Assembly (NCBI GenBank): GCA_951812925.1
Contig: OX638370.1
Span: 49,603,948-49,667,947, forward strand
Source: Calliopum simillimum
Taxonomy: Eukaryota > Arthropoda > Insecta > Diptera > Lauxaniidae
Length of the DNA stretch: 64,000 nt
Reading direction: 5' to 3'
Shown here: piece after piece, positions 44,897-56,279 of the stretch
How positions within the stretch are numbered: the first letter of the stretch is position 1
How the letters are laid out: every line of letters starts with the position of its first letter
Made by a program: the position numbers and the translations under genes
The notes under the pieces: model-generated
What the model was told of the DNA's origin: nothing
Seen by the model: only the letters and a program-made list of their open reading frames with translations
The model's database searches: none

Positions 44897-45774
44897 TAGC
44901 TGAGCGTTAAGCGTTGGATATATTTTTTATAGAAAACAGTATAAGTTGGGAACCCCTGAATGGACTAACATAATGATGATGAACAAAATTCACGATATTG
45001 AAGTTTTACTATTTAAAATTTAGACCAAGTTTTAAAAAAAGCTTTATTTAAAAAAAAAATATGGAGTAACTCATTTTTTTGAATTGTTTTTGTACTAAAT
45101 GGAAGAGATAATCTGCTTTGAAATAATTGCATTGCTTTGCTCTCCAGATGGTAATGACACTCATTGAAGCTCTATTCGATGTAGCAAGTAACTGAATCTT
45201 CCAATAGGACAACAATATAAAGCAAAAGTCCAAAATTATCAAAGAATGGTTATGACACCACACTCTCAAGACCGTTGGTTACCCCCGCAATCCCAAGATC
45301 GTAACTCTAGTGAACATTTGTAGAAAACTGTTGACAGGAAAAACAGAGAAAGAACAATTTGTATCTATGTAGAAGAATCTAAAACTGGTGTTTAAGGAAT
45401 AATGGAGCGAAATCTCTCCTTATATTACGAAAAATCTGGTCGATTCTACTCCTAAAAGATTGAGCGTTGTGTTTAAGACTAACGGAAAACAAATAAAACT
45501 TAAACTGTAATATATACTTAGTTTTTGTAATTATATCAATAATCCGGTCGCTTTTTAATTTAGGTGTTTAATCTTTATGTTTAGTTTAACCTTCCATATA
45601 TGACTTCTGAGTTATCTATTATAACTTTTTATTTTAAGTCGATTGCTTTGTTACTATCTAGAAGAATCTAAAACTGGTATTTAGGGAATAATGGAGCGAA
45701 ATTTCTCCTTATATTACGAAAAATCTAATCGATTCTATTCCTAGAAGACTGAACTTGGTGTTTAAGACTAGGTT
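44897..45774. repeat. Non-coding; 110-bp direct repeats
   Basis: GAAGAATCTAAAACTGGT...GTTTAAGACTA occurs at 45372-45480 and 45661-45770. The sequence between (45510-45652, AATTATATCAATAATCCGGT) recurs in the same orientation at 60186-60352. No gene seen. Confidence 0.6.
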
Positions 45775-46463
45775 AGATTAGGTTAGGTTAGAGTGGCGGT
45801 TTAGCGATGCAAGCTAAAGCCTAAGTACCACTAAAAGTGCCATTTAATACCACAAAAGTGACTCGACAGACTGGTATAAGTGTATGTGAAAATTTTAATC
45901 AGCTAACTAACGAAATCTATATCCAGTTAGTCCTATTAAGGTAATTGAGCAGCGAGCCAATTTCAATGTCGGCAATTTCGCTGAGTGTTTTGAAGAAAGG
46001 CTTTCCCAGTGATTTAAGTCTTGCTCTAGCCAGAGCTGGGCAGTCACAGAGAAAGTGTTCAAGAGATTCTTTCTCGTTTGCAACTAAGCAACTCCGACAA
46101 ATGGGGTTGAAAGGGATGCCTAGTTTTTCAGCATGCTTGCCGATGGCCCAGTGTCCAGTGCAAACAGCGGTAATTCTTGCTATGTAGCTAGTAAATAAGT
46201 AGTTTTTGACCTGCTATACGAAGGCCAGATTGACCTGGATATCCTACATGTAGTCAATGCTTTCCAATTAGTGTTCGCCTCAGTTAAGTAAAATGAGAAG
46301 ATCCTCTTCTTTAGTATACCTAGCGGAGTATGTACCCGCACCGCACTGGTGACGTTAAAGGAGGAACCGTGCCTAGGAAGTTCGTCAGCCTTTTCGTTGC
46401 CCTCGATGTCCCTATGGCCTGGAACCCAAACGAGAGCAATATCAAACCGACGTCCGAGTCTGA

Positions 46464-47465
46464 CTAACTCCTTCTTGCAGTCCCCAGCAATTTTGACCTT
46501 ATTATTGCTGAATTCAGTGCTTTGATAGCTGCCTGACTGTCTGAGAGAATCGCCACTTTTCCGGAAATGTCATTATTCCATAATGATTTGCAGGCTTCGA
46601 GGATGGCAAAAACTTTTGCCTGAAAGACGCTGGCTGAATCTGGCAAGCGAAATGATTGAGATAATTTCAGGTCTCCTGAAAATATTCCCGCGCCAACACC
46701 AATCTTGGAGCCATTGGTGTATATGGCGGTTTCAAAATTTAGGTTGATACTGCCATCTTCCCACTGAGCTCTATCAAGAATCCATACTCGAAAGTTATTA
46801 TCAAAACTGAGTGTGGGACAGGTGTAATCTGTTGAGCTGGTGAGCTCAGTTTGCAGATTTTCAAGGATGGCAGAGTGACCATACGGCTTTGGTACCCAAG
46901 AACCGGTTTCCCTGAGTTTAACTGCGCTGTTTGAAGCAATAGCTTTGATAAAAGAGGTAGGAGGCAAAAGGTGTAAAATAACACTTAGAGCTGCGGTAGG
47001 GCAAGATCTCAGTGCCCCCGTTACACCGACACATGCGGTCCTTTGCACCCTCTCTAGTTTTGCCTGATTATAGCCTTTGCTAGTAGCCGGCCACCAAACT
47101 AGGGAGCCATAAGTGAGGATTTGACGTACTACTGCTGTGTACATCCAAAGTACCATTTTTGGTTGAAGTGCCCATTTTTTACTGAAAGTTTTTTTGCAGG
47201 CGTAGAAGGCTATGCAGACCTTCTTGCACCTCAGTTCGATGTGTTCTTTCCAGTTTAACTTTGGATCCAGTATGACTCCTAGATACTTGGCTGTCTTGGA
47301 AAGTGTCAGAGTATGCCCATTTAACCGAGGGAGATTGAAGTTTGGAATTTTGGTTTTTGTCGTGAAAAGCATAAGCTCAGTCTTTGCTGGGTTAACTCCC
47401 AGGCCACATGCTGTGACCCATGAGCTTAACTTTGTTAAAGCTCCTTCCATGATATTACTAATCAC
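46464..47465 (-). pseudogene. LINE ORF2: RT thumb and RNase H
   Basis: A 333-codon open stretch. LSSWVTACGLGVNPAKTELM and LSKTAKYLGVILDPKLNWKE are post-RT motifs; LTYGSLVWWPATSKGYNQAK, then RTACVGVTGALRSCPTAALS. RNase H starts at AIYTNGSKIGVGAG and SDSQAAIKALNSAI. The usual YTDGS has Asn for the catalytic Asp. Just upstream, at about 47471, a deletion has removed the YADD box: the sequence passes from the 'LLWLVVINT'-type segment directly into VISNIMEGAL. Confidence 0.8.
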
Positions 47466-49378
47466 GTCTGGATAGTGTTTATAACCACTAGCCAGAGCAG
47501 AGGTGAGAGGACACCCCCCTGAGGTGTTCCTCTGCTAACTGATTTTACCACCTGCCTTGTACCCATACAAGCCTGAATAAATCTTGTTTCAAGCATGGAT
47601 ACTATCCATGTGGTAAGACACTCCTCTCCCCAACCCCGGTGAGACTATCCTTAATAGCATCGATACGAACGTTATTAAAAGCCCCTTCGATATCTAGAAA
47701 GGCTGCAAGCGTAAATTGACGGAAATAAAGGGACCTCTCAGCCGTGCGTACGACTTCATGAAGAGCTGTTTCAGTAGATCTTCCCTTGAGGAATGCATGC
47801 TGTGAGGTGAAAGAGGCTGTGCTGACCAGCGATTCCCTAATATAGACATCTAGTATTCTTTCTAGTGTTTAAAGAACGTATGAGGACAGACTTATTGGTC
47901 TTAAATCTTTTACTGATTCATGACCACTTCTGCCTATCTTTGGAATAAAAATTACCCTAACTTTCCTCCAACTAGAAGGAATGTGGTTAAGAGTTATACA
48001 AGCATTGAAAATTTTAGCAAGCAATGGACTCACTGTATCTTATAGTTTTTGCAACATAATTGGTAGAATGCCATCTGGCCCAGGTGATTTTTAGGGTGAG
48101 AAGCTGTTTACAGACCAAAGGATTGTGTCTTTGGTAAATATTGAGCTGAGACTGGCTGGCAGAGGATTTTGAATGGGATAAGTACCACCAGGTAAATTTC
48201 GTAAGTCCTCACAGCCAGGAAAGTGAGTTTGTACTAAAAGCTCTAGCGCTCCTTGCGTAGATTCTGTCCACGATCCGTCGGCTTTTTTGACAAAGGATGG
48301 ACAAGAGTGCTCTTTAGATAGGATTCTGCCAAGCTTGGCTGAATCCTTGATGTTATCTTTGGATTCGCAAAAAGTTTCCCATGACTGCTTTTTAGCTTCC
48401 CTATAGGGCTGCCATATTTTCAGTTGGTGGCAATGGTTAAAGATTTTCCTTGTGGCCTTTCTTAAGTCACTCAGGCCTTTATTCGACTAAAGCGGAAGTT
48501 TTTTCCTTCTGTGGGTCATATGGCATGAGGCTCTATAAGCCACCTGCATGGCGTTTTTTAAAGAGCTAACGCTACTCTCTAAATCGTCAACGGTATTAAT
48601 AATTGTGTTTGGTAGTTTTTTGACCTTTGATTTGATTATTCTGTCAAATACTGACCAATTTGTATTTTTGATGTTTCTAAAATTTAAGTAGAAGAAAATC
48701 CACCTGTGATCCGAGAATGAGTTTTTGGTTAGATTTTTCCAATTTTCAACCCTAATATCGATAAAAGAGTAACGTCTAGGACTTCCTCCCATCCCGTAAA
48801 ATTTTCCGAACTTGGAAAAACAAATATGGGAGTATTTTCGATGTTATAGATAGATATATTTGAGTTTATTATAAAGTCGAAAAAAGACTCACATCGGTCA
48901 TTTGTTTCGGTGCTGCCCGATAGCGTATGTCTGGCATTTGCATCGCAGCCCAAAAGTAAGTTTGTTTTGGAAGACGAACGCGCAGCTAGCCTTTGTACTT
49001 GCTCTGGTGGTAAGGCTCGATGGCGAGCACAGTATGCTGAGGCGATGTAGAGGTCTTCCCCCTCCACATTCTCGATCTTAACAACTGTCAGATCCTGAGT
49101 GCTGAGGTTGGGACAGAGAAAAACTCTAAAATGTTTTTTTTTTAAAAGATGATACACGATCTAGGCTTACCATTTACTCGTTTGTAAAAAAGATTATAGT
49201 TTTTATCGCCAAGTCCTTTTATGGCCGAACCAAGTACCCAGAGCTCCTGGACGATACTGATGTCAACATTTTCTTCTCTGAGGAAAATGGTCAAATTATC
49301 CGAGGCGCACTTCGAGTGGCTCAGGTTAATTTGTATGATCTTTAGCATTACTCGGAGTAACCGCATCGTCTCCACCAA
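47466..49378 (-). pseudogene. LINE ORF2: endonuclease and RT palm, frameshifted
   Basis: Starts LKIIQINLSHSKCASDNLTI near 49345, overlapping the end of ORF1 by about 50 bp. Endonuclease motifs: IVQELWVLG, then after a frameshift at a T-run (49135-49143) LYIASAYCARHR and LLLGCDANARHTLSGS. A second shift near 48780 follows, then KSPGPDGILPIMLQKL (near 48075) and LAAFLDIEGAFNNVRIDAI of the RT. Stops interrupt at several points (48490, 48090, 47870, 47565). Confidence 0.75.
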
Positions 49379-50414
49379 TGCTTATGCCATCTAACAATCT
49401 GTTAGCGTCATCGACCTCATCTGTGTCGGCACCTGTGCTTGTTGGGCGGAAGATTTTTACTTTGGCGTATCTTACGCCAAATCGCAGTCTATTTTCGAGT
49501 TTTTCTAGCGACTCTAGACACTCTTCGTTGATGGCCAGCAAAACGGAGGTACTGCTACCTTGCGGTGCCTCAGTCTTAATAACCGACCAGTCATTCATTG
49601 GGACACTAGGGTTTTGGATGTGTAGGCATTGCAACAGCATCGCACTGTCCAACTTCATCTGAGGCAACCAAATGCAAGCCCACGGTCTCCTCGGAATATC
49701 CTTTGCCGGGATTAGTTTGAGGCACAAACCATCCCATGCGTTGCTAACCTTAGCAACGCAATCGCTCAGGAACTTCCGTGAGAAATCGTCCTCACATTTA
49801 ACCACCCTGCATCCATGAGCAATCGCAGAGCTGTCGGAACATGGCAATGGACCCCCTACACCGCTCAAGAGGTGCTCCATCACCATTTCCGAAAGCTTGG
49901 CTTCGATCTCGACCCACTTGTCGAGAGCTTTTTTGCCGCTGCGGGACACTTCATCAATGAGCGCCATGCACAGGCCATCTTTGGCCACATCTCTTAAAGA
50001 CAGCGTCACAGCCGGTTTCGATGTCAGCATATCATTGCTCTCGAATTTTTTCGTATGTTTTGCTTCATTTGGGGCTTTGTCGTTCGACCTATTTCTTTTG
50101 GAAGCATCGCGTGTATAAGTGGTTGTTTGTTGTGTGGCCTGGTACGACTTAAACTCATCGACCACAGTCTCGTAGCTTTTTTTATCCTCACAGTCACGAT
50201 CATGAGGGGTACCGGGTGCTGCATTCTTAACTATCTTGCTCAGCATGAACAGCGCTTTCTGGTATCTTGCCCTCATGACCGCGGCCTGGGATTTTGTTTT
50301 ATTTGTTTTTTTACTTTTATCACTGTCTGGCGAACAAGCCTTTGGCTTAGTCCTGAGTGTAGGGTCAGTACACACGAGAGCGCGTCGACTACTATGCGTT
50401 TCACAAGCGTTCAC
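49326..50414 (-). CDS. LINE ORF1 (gag-like, DUF4780-type), intact frame
   Basis: 362 codons without interruption from MNACETHSSRRALVCTDPTL. The N-terminal third is basic and polar with a KKTNKTKSQAAVMRARYQKA helix, as in nucleic-acid-binding ORF1 proteins. Residues about 210-330 (KCEDDFSRKFLSDCVAKVSN, LKLIPAKDIPRRPWACIWLP, WSVIKTEAPQGSSTSVLLAI, LRFGVRYAKVKIF) form the conserved DUF4780-like region found in fly LINE ORF1s. It lacks the usual CCHC knuckles. Its frame is intact although ORF2 is broken. Confidence 0.7.
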   Translation of the reverse strand: MNACETHSSRRALVCTDPTLRTKPKACSPDSDKSKKTNKTKSQAAVMRARYQKALFMLSKIVKNAAPGTPHDRDCEDKKSYETVVDEFKSYQATQQTTTYTRDASKRNRSNDKAPNEAKHTKKFESNDMLTSKPAVTLSLRDVAKDGLCMALIDEVSRSGKKALDKWVEIEAKLSEMVMEHLLSGVGGPLPCSDSSAIAHGCRVVKCEDDFSRKFLSDCVAKVSNAWDGLCLKLIPAKDIPRRPWACIWLPQMKLDSAMLLQCLHIQNPSVPMNDWSVIKTEAPQGSSTSVLLAINEECLESLEKLENRLRFGVRYAKVKIFRPTSTGADTDEVDDANRLLDGISIGGDDAVTPSNAKDHTN

Positions 50415-51007
50415 TTATCACAAAGTATATATTTCTATGAATGCGACGCTGCGCATATATTGAAATCACTTGTTTCTCTAAACAATTTCCTTCCAAATTC
50501 AGATGGAAGGTTAGAAAGTTGCTTTAGCTAGGCGGACGACGCGCGATCGCACACAATGACCCACACTAGTAACTTTGAAAATAAAAATATAAGAAAAAAC
50601 GTTTTCCAACACTGATTATAAGTCGAATAAAAAAGCGAAAGAAAATGATTAATCAATTTTAATTTTAATTCTGACCAATTAATTACTGATTCAAATGCTA
50701 AAATCAGTTTAATTAGTAAAAAAAATAAAATTATACTGAAAAAACTGGCAAAAATACAACGTAAAAGAAACAGCTGCACTGGCAATTGCTTTATGTCAGT
50801 GAGGTCCCACTTATATATTATGCTTAATATATAATTTTACCAGTTTTTTATAAGTGAATAAAAAGCAAAAAACACACGAAAATCATTTCACTTAGCGCTC
50901 AAAAAAACTGCGCAGAAAACACTTGCAAAACAAACAAAAACAAAGACTGTCACCAGTACGGCTGCCAGCGGAGTCTTAATTTCTTGGTAGTCTTACAAGG
51001 TAATGTT

Positions 51008-53105
51008 GGCTGCGTGAAGTTAGCGCCCAAAAGTCGGGAAAATTAAAAAAGACTATTTTAAAGGTTTGTCCAAGGAATGTCCACGTTTATCCACCCTTTT
51101 TTTTCGTTTGTCCACCCTTAGTTCAAAAATTATTCAAAAAATAAGTTTTGGCGCTAACTTCACGCTAGCGCCAAAAATTTCGAAATTTTTAAAAAAACCT
51201 ATTCCAATAGATTGTCCAAGGAATGTCCATGTTTGTCCACCCTTTATTTTTGTTTGTCCACCCTTGGTTCAAAAGATATTAAAAAACTTAGTTTGTGAGG
51301 AACTGTGAACTTGACGCCAAAAATTCGGGAAAAATTTAAAATTTTTGTCTTGTTCGTTTGTCCATCGTGTGCTTATGTTTATCCACCCTTTAGTTTTGTT
51401 TGTTCACCTTTAGTTTAAAAGTTTTTTCAAACAAAAATATTGAATTTTCAAAAAATTTTCAAAAAAAAAAAGGTTTTTTTTCGAAGATCGTGCTGTATAG
51501 GAATGTCTAGAGAGTGTTCATGAATATAAGCCTATTTTTACCTTTTTTCTACCCTTGCTTTAAAAGATATTTAAAAATTTAGTTCCTAAGAGACCGTGAA
51601 CCTGGCGCCAAAAAAATCTAATAGATTGGAAATTTTTATTTAGTTCGATACGCCGTCAAAGACTTATGTTTATCCACCCTTTATTTTTGTTCGTCCACCC
51701 TTAGTTCAAAAGTTATTTCGGAATCAAAATTTTCTATTTTAAAAAAATTGTGTTATCTCTTGCTTTGCTATAGAGTAAAAATTATAAACCATTTAAAAGT
51801 TAAGTTCGCACTAACATCTTCAAGACGGTAATATCCTCATTATTCTTTCACAGCATGACGTAATATCTTTAAAGAGAAATAATGCTTACATATGGCGCCT
51901 CTTTCTTACCAAAAAGCGCGAAAAAATTATATAGCATATATTACGGCACATACCAATGATGCCATCATATTAACCAAAAAAGCAGTGATGCCAACTTAGT
52001 GCTTTTTCCACCAGATTTGGTGCTTTTTCAAAAATGATACTCGAACAAATTGTGAGTTAGTGCTTGGTGTGTTCTTTAGTGCTTTTTCTCAATTGTAACG
52101 ACACTGTAAAAGTTGTTCCTATCGCGAACTGGCACTCAAATTTACAGGTATTGCAAACACAAAAATAAAGGAACAATAGCTTTAAAAATTTTGTGGAATT
52201 GATTAAAATATTTAAGGCGTTTCATCTAAACGCGGAAGTTTCCTTAACTCGAGATAAGACAATTCTGCACGATTCTAACCATAAATATAAAAGTTCCAGA
52301 GATATAAGTGTTTTCCATAATTCACGCAAGATTTGAACTTAGCGCTATTCGATAATCACCAAGTTCCAGAGATATAAGTGTGTTCCATAATTCACGCAAG
52401 ATTTGAACTTAGCGCTATTCGATAATCACCAAGTTCCAGAGATATAAGTGTGTTCCATAATTCACGCAAGATTTGAACTTAGCGCTATTCGAGCAGTAAT
52501 GTGTTGCTAACCAAAATAATTTGACAGCTGACAGTTGAAGCTTAGTAAAAATGTATTGAATGGCTCATTGAAATTCAGCCACATTACTGCAAAGCAATTA
52601 ACATGTATTTTAGATCGGCTGAAAAGTTGCCAATTGCGAGTTAGGTTGTTTTGTCAAAATGCCACAGATATATATAATGAACGCAGTCTCAAATAGTTTG
52701 ACCGATTTTTGAAGTTGATGAGATTTGGCCAAATGACTAAATTAAAAGGCTGAATAAAGCGAACAATTTCAATTATTTGAAGAAAGCGAACTGTCAACAT
52801 TTGAATTCTTCGGAAATCATAATGATTACTGAGTCGCACAATTAGCTGCGCAAGTTTGCGTTACGATTTGATTGCGATTTGATCCATGTATTTAGTTTAA
52901 GAAGGGTACGACTTTGATTTCCGTGGACTCTCGAATTGATGATGTTTTTTATAAATCAATACAAAATAAGTCAAAAAAAATTAAATGAAATTTTTTGATA
53001 TCTCGCTTCTTTTTCGAGAAATTGAGATCTAAAGTTTTTAGGGATCAAGTCAAGTCCTCGATATATCCAAATCCAAGCGAGATATCGAAAAATTTTTATA
53101 TTTTT
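51008..53105. repeat. Left arm of the 8.9-kb element
   Basis: 2.1 kb, with repeated GGTGGACAAAC/GTTTGTCCACCCTT motifs in the outer 700 bp and the sequence CTAAACGCGGAAGTTTCCTT near 52228. It contains a 77-bp unit (GTTCCAGAGATATAAGTGTG...CTTAGCGCTATTCG) three times at 52292-52493. The right side has two such units in mirror position near 58543-58670. Confidence 0.75.
52292..52493. repeat. 77-bp tandem units (three)
   Basis: AGTTCCAGAGATATAAGTGT, CACGCAAGATTTGAACTTAG and AATCACCA recur at a period of about 77 bp. Copy number differs between arms (three left, two right), so the arms are not being kept perfectly equal. Confidence 0.8.
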
Positions 53106-53353
53106 TCGTATTTTTTTGTTTTATTTTAAATGTTTTTACATGAAACCATCGTCAAATATATTTTTTTTTTAAATTGCTTCAATATTTCCGTATATCTCAA
53201 AAACGATGTGATAACAAAAAATTTAATTTAATTTTTTTAGTTTTTATCATTTGAAAAATTTGATTTGATTCAGTTGTGAAATGTTTGGCTGAAATTTAAT
53301 CATTAAGTACATGAAGAAAAATTGTTTTGATAGTAGCTCTTAAAAAATATTTA

Positions 53354-54549
53354 TTAGAAACACTTAAGTTGTATGGTACTAACTATTTTTATTTGAATTG
53401 AAATGCATATATTAAAAATACGATATAATACCAACAAAACGAATATTAATATTATGTAAGTTTTAATGGGATGCTGTAAAGTTTCATTTTGAAGCAATCT
53501 GAAACAGTCTGATACATATGTTTTTAAAGTGCGTTTGTTGAACGCAAGAGATATTGCATTAAGTAACGCCAGTGAAAAGTCTGAAACAGCTTCATCAGGT
53601 GTAGGAATCTCTTTTAAAAGTTCACCAAGCCAAAAAAGGATAGCATTGGTATCGTGTTTCTCGGATATCATTTGCGCAATCGGGTCTATGCCCGCTTCAC
53701 CTGGCATGACCATCTGGTACAAGAAACTTGGATTTGAGTCACCATTCCAATTTGCGAAAGACTGAACGATGGTTCCTGTTGCGTCAATTTCGACTTTCCT
53801 ATTCTTTTCCGATTAGTCTACGCCTTTCGCCTCGCAGTTGTCGTCTTTTTTCTTGTATCTACTAAAATTACGTTTATTGTAATTCCACTATTTGCTATCG
53901 GTTCCTTTAGACAGTGCCCCTTTAAAAATGCTTTGCATTCACTGCATTGCGCTGTTATTTTTAAGTAAGGGGATTTTTCATTTGTCGATATTTTTCCACT
54001 CTTAAATGAAAAAGGACACGGCAATCTAAATTTTTTATAAATTTTTTCTGCTATTAAATCCGTCCAACCTATTTTGAGTTTAAAGGGCACAGAGGAGTTT
54101 GCCATGTTAGGTTTAATAGAATCCCATTCATCTTCTACTAGTTCAATAAAGTCGAAAATTTTCGAATCTTTTAAAGGCGCTTCATTCGTTTTTGAAAATG
54201 ATATACACAATGAGTCATCCAAAGACTTGTCGTTGGATTCGTTGTTTTGCTCAAAGGATGATAGGTTAGCGACATTGAAATGTGCTCTTAAATCATTTTG
54301 TAAATTATACATATTCCGTCTTACGTAGTAATTTATAGCTGAAGGGGTAATAGCACTCTTCGTCAGCTTGGCTGCTTGTGCCCACACATTATCGCTACGA
54401 GGTTTCAACAAATCCTTTTCATCAAATATTAGAAATTCTTTTAATGCATTAAGCATTGTAGTGGGACCACAGCCACAAATTGGCGGCATTCTATAATTAA
54501 AAAAAAAAAAATACTTTGGTATATATGTACTGTGACGAAAATTTGACAC
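53354..54549 (-). pseudogene. MULE-like transposase remnant
   Basis: The first open part (54549-53818, 243 codons) contains MPPICGCGPTTMLNALKEFL, KLTKSAITPSAINYYVRRNM, IGWTDLIAEKIYKKFRLPCP and ITAQCSECKAFLKGHC, a Cys-containing region common to a transposase family widespread in insect genomes. A deletion and frameshift near 53810 follow. The catalytic part reads VEIDATGTIVQSF, then DPIAQMISEKHDTNAILFWL and DEAVSDFSLALLNAISLAFN. The IDATG and VSDFSLALL positions fit the first two catalytic Asp of a MULE-type DDE core. The C-terminal third with the catalytic Glu is missing: the frame ends in an AT-rich hydrophobic stretch. Confidence 0.6.
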
Positions 54550-54959
54550 AAATAAAAGGAGAAATTACCTGAAGTTCAAGATATCAATAAAAACAATGAT
54601 GCCTGCTATCAAGAAATTATTAGTCGAGGGCATTTTTTGTGAATCAACGAGATGTTGCCAGATATTTCGTTATTGCAATTCTAGAACGTTCATACAGGTA
54701 TAAAAGAAACTGATCATGAGTGCCAGTGAAAGTAAATAAAGCCATACATTTTTGAAAAAACGCCCTTTTCATGAAAATTAATAAAAATGCCAACTTCAAC
54801 ACTCTGTATTTTAACAACAAATGGTACTAGAACAAAATCCTCCAGGAACTACCATATTGGCAAACTTGAGCGAAATCGGAGACAAAAAAATTTTCAGCTG
54901 GTAAACTTGGCGTGCCTTGCTTCATATATTTTAATGAAACTTCGGGTAATTTTAGATAT

Positions 54960-55340
54960 TAGCATACACTGAAGGTTGAGCTAGGTTTGAACTTTGTAAA
55001 TACTCTCCAGGGGGCACCGTCTTAAATTTTACATTTGATTTGGACATAACTCACAAATCATGCAAGGTATTTGGATTAAATTTGGTGGGCGGGTACCTGC
55101 TTAATAATATCTTGTAACAAACAAATAATGGGGATCGAAGAAGTGCCACACCCACTTTTTAACAATTGATTCAATATTACTCGAAAACGACTCCAACAAT
55201 TTTAATGAACGTTAGGAGATGTTACCCCTAAAAACAAGAATTAATATGTAATACGCCGTTATATTGGGAAAACTCGTTGAAGGGCGTGGGATTGCCTACA
55301 AAAATATAATACGGTGTAAAAAGACAACTAATAAAGCAAT
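54960..55340 (+). mobile_element. DINE-like fragment with empty mariner site
   Basis: GGGCGTGGGATTGCC, CCCACTTTTTAACAATTG and GAAAACGACTCCAACAATTT match, in inverted orientation, the repeat that carries the DD41D mariner at 20855-22990. ACAAAAATATAATACGG (55298-55314) is that target before insertion. Confidence 0.65.
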
Positions 55341-55443
55341 CATTCTAAAATTAACTGTGAGGAGTCTGATTGCTATCTGGCATCTCTGAATCGAAAGCGG
55401 GCATAATATCGCTGTTGCGCGTGGAACCTCCCATACAAATTAA

Positions 55444-55898
55444 GCGCAAGATACAATTGCGCGTGAGCGAGATGCGAGTGCGATGCTGGTCTGCGATATC
55501 GCAGCACAACCCAATATACAATAATGCGAGACACGCCTGCGTTGCGACTGTCAAAATACAAGGAAAACGAAAAATTGTATGTCAAAATAAAAAAAAAAGT
55601 TCGAAAAAAAAAAATTGTTTCAATTATTTTTTTTTTAGTTTTGTTTTATTTTCTTTATATTTTCACTTTTCAATGCAGAAATAATTTTTTTTTACAATCA
55701 ACAAAAAATTGACAGCTTAAAATTTTTGCTTTCGCACATCAACTTTAATTTTTTTCGAAACTGTTGCGTGCGTGATATCTCTCGCATCTCGCAGACGCAG
55801 CATTGTAAAATGCCCCATTCGTCTACGTGTATTGAATATTTTTTTTGACAGCGAGAGCGTCGTGCACGCATGCTTCTCGCACAATTGTATCTTGGGCT
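55444..55898. mobile_element. 455-bp MITE with TTAA flanks
   Basis: GCGCAAGATACAATTG at the left pairs with CAATTGTATCTTGGGCT at the right; TTAA occurs at 55440-55443 and 55899-55902. Subterminal GCGAGATGCGAG pairs with CTCGCATCTCGC. TTAA duplications are used by piggyBac and Kolobok elements. The terminal bases do not align perfectly, so the exact end is open. Confidence 0.45.
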
Positions 55899-55902
55899 TT
55901 AA

Positions 55903-56279
55903 ACACATTAAATGCTATTTTTCGAAAATGGTATAACGTTTTTTGTTGAAATAACAAAAATTGAGCGTTGTTCAATCATTTCCACTCCCACTTTTTACTA
56001 AAGTAAAAATTTTCATTAATTACTCAGGCACAAAAACAAATGGAATGAACTTTTTGTTTCTTGTATACAGTCTTGTGTACTTTTCCACGCTGAATCCGTC
56101 TTTATCAGCAGAATTGTCATTATACCTGCAGGATTTCGAAATATCCTTGCTTGTAGTTGAAGAAAACGCTGTGTTCAGTATTATAGGGTAGCTACAAAGA
56201 AAAATGGTATATTATTTTCTTTACTAGTGGCATAAAAATATACCTTCAAAATTTTCCAATAGAAATTTTTTTACCCTCA
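55903..56279. other. Interior of the 8.9-kb element, non-coding
   Basis: 56080-56210 is an inverted copy of 20690-20830 (TACCTGCAGGATTTCGAAAT). Nothing coding is supported. Confidence 0.4.

Larger units (their letters stand above)
45775..50990 (-). mobile_element. Near full-length LINE (LOA/I-like with RNase H), dead
   Basis: On the minus strand in order: a leader (to about 50990), ORF1 (50414-49326), ORF2 with endonuclease, RT and RNase H, then a 3' end tail of (CCTAA)n-like pentamers at about 45772-45795 (seen as GGTTAGATTAGGTTAGGTTA). The 5' boundary is uncertain because the 8.9-kb element starts at 51008. Many stops and frameshifts show it is not active. Confidence 0.75.

Noticed and set aside
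45772..45800. Telomere-proximal location because of TTAGG-like repeats
   Set aside because: Only four or five pentamers, placed exactly at a LINE 3' end; this is a retrotransposon tail, not a telomere.
45945..46187. Plus-strand ORF of 80 codons near the LINE 3' end
   Set aside because: It is antisense to the LINE C-terminal region; minus-strand motifs (FALDTGPSASMLKN, NEKESLEHFLC) are the real signal.
51066..51308. 81-codon ORF MSKECPRLSTLFFRLSTLSS, mirrored at 59653-59895
   Set aside because: Both copies lie in the outer arms of the long element and come from the repeated GTCCACCCTT sequence. No domain is seen, and duplication follows from the inverted repeat, not from selection.
52292..52493. 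CRISPR-like direct repeats
   Set aside because: The 77-bp units have no unique spacers and sit in a transposon arm of a eukaryote.
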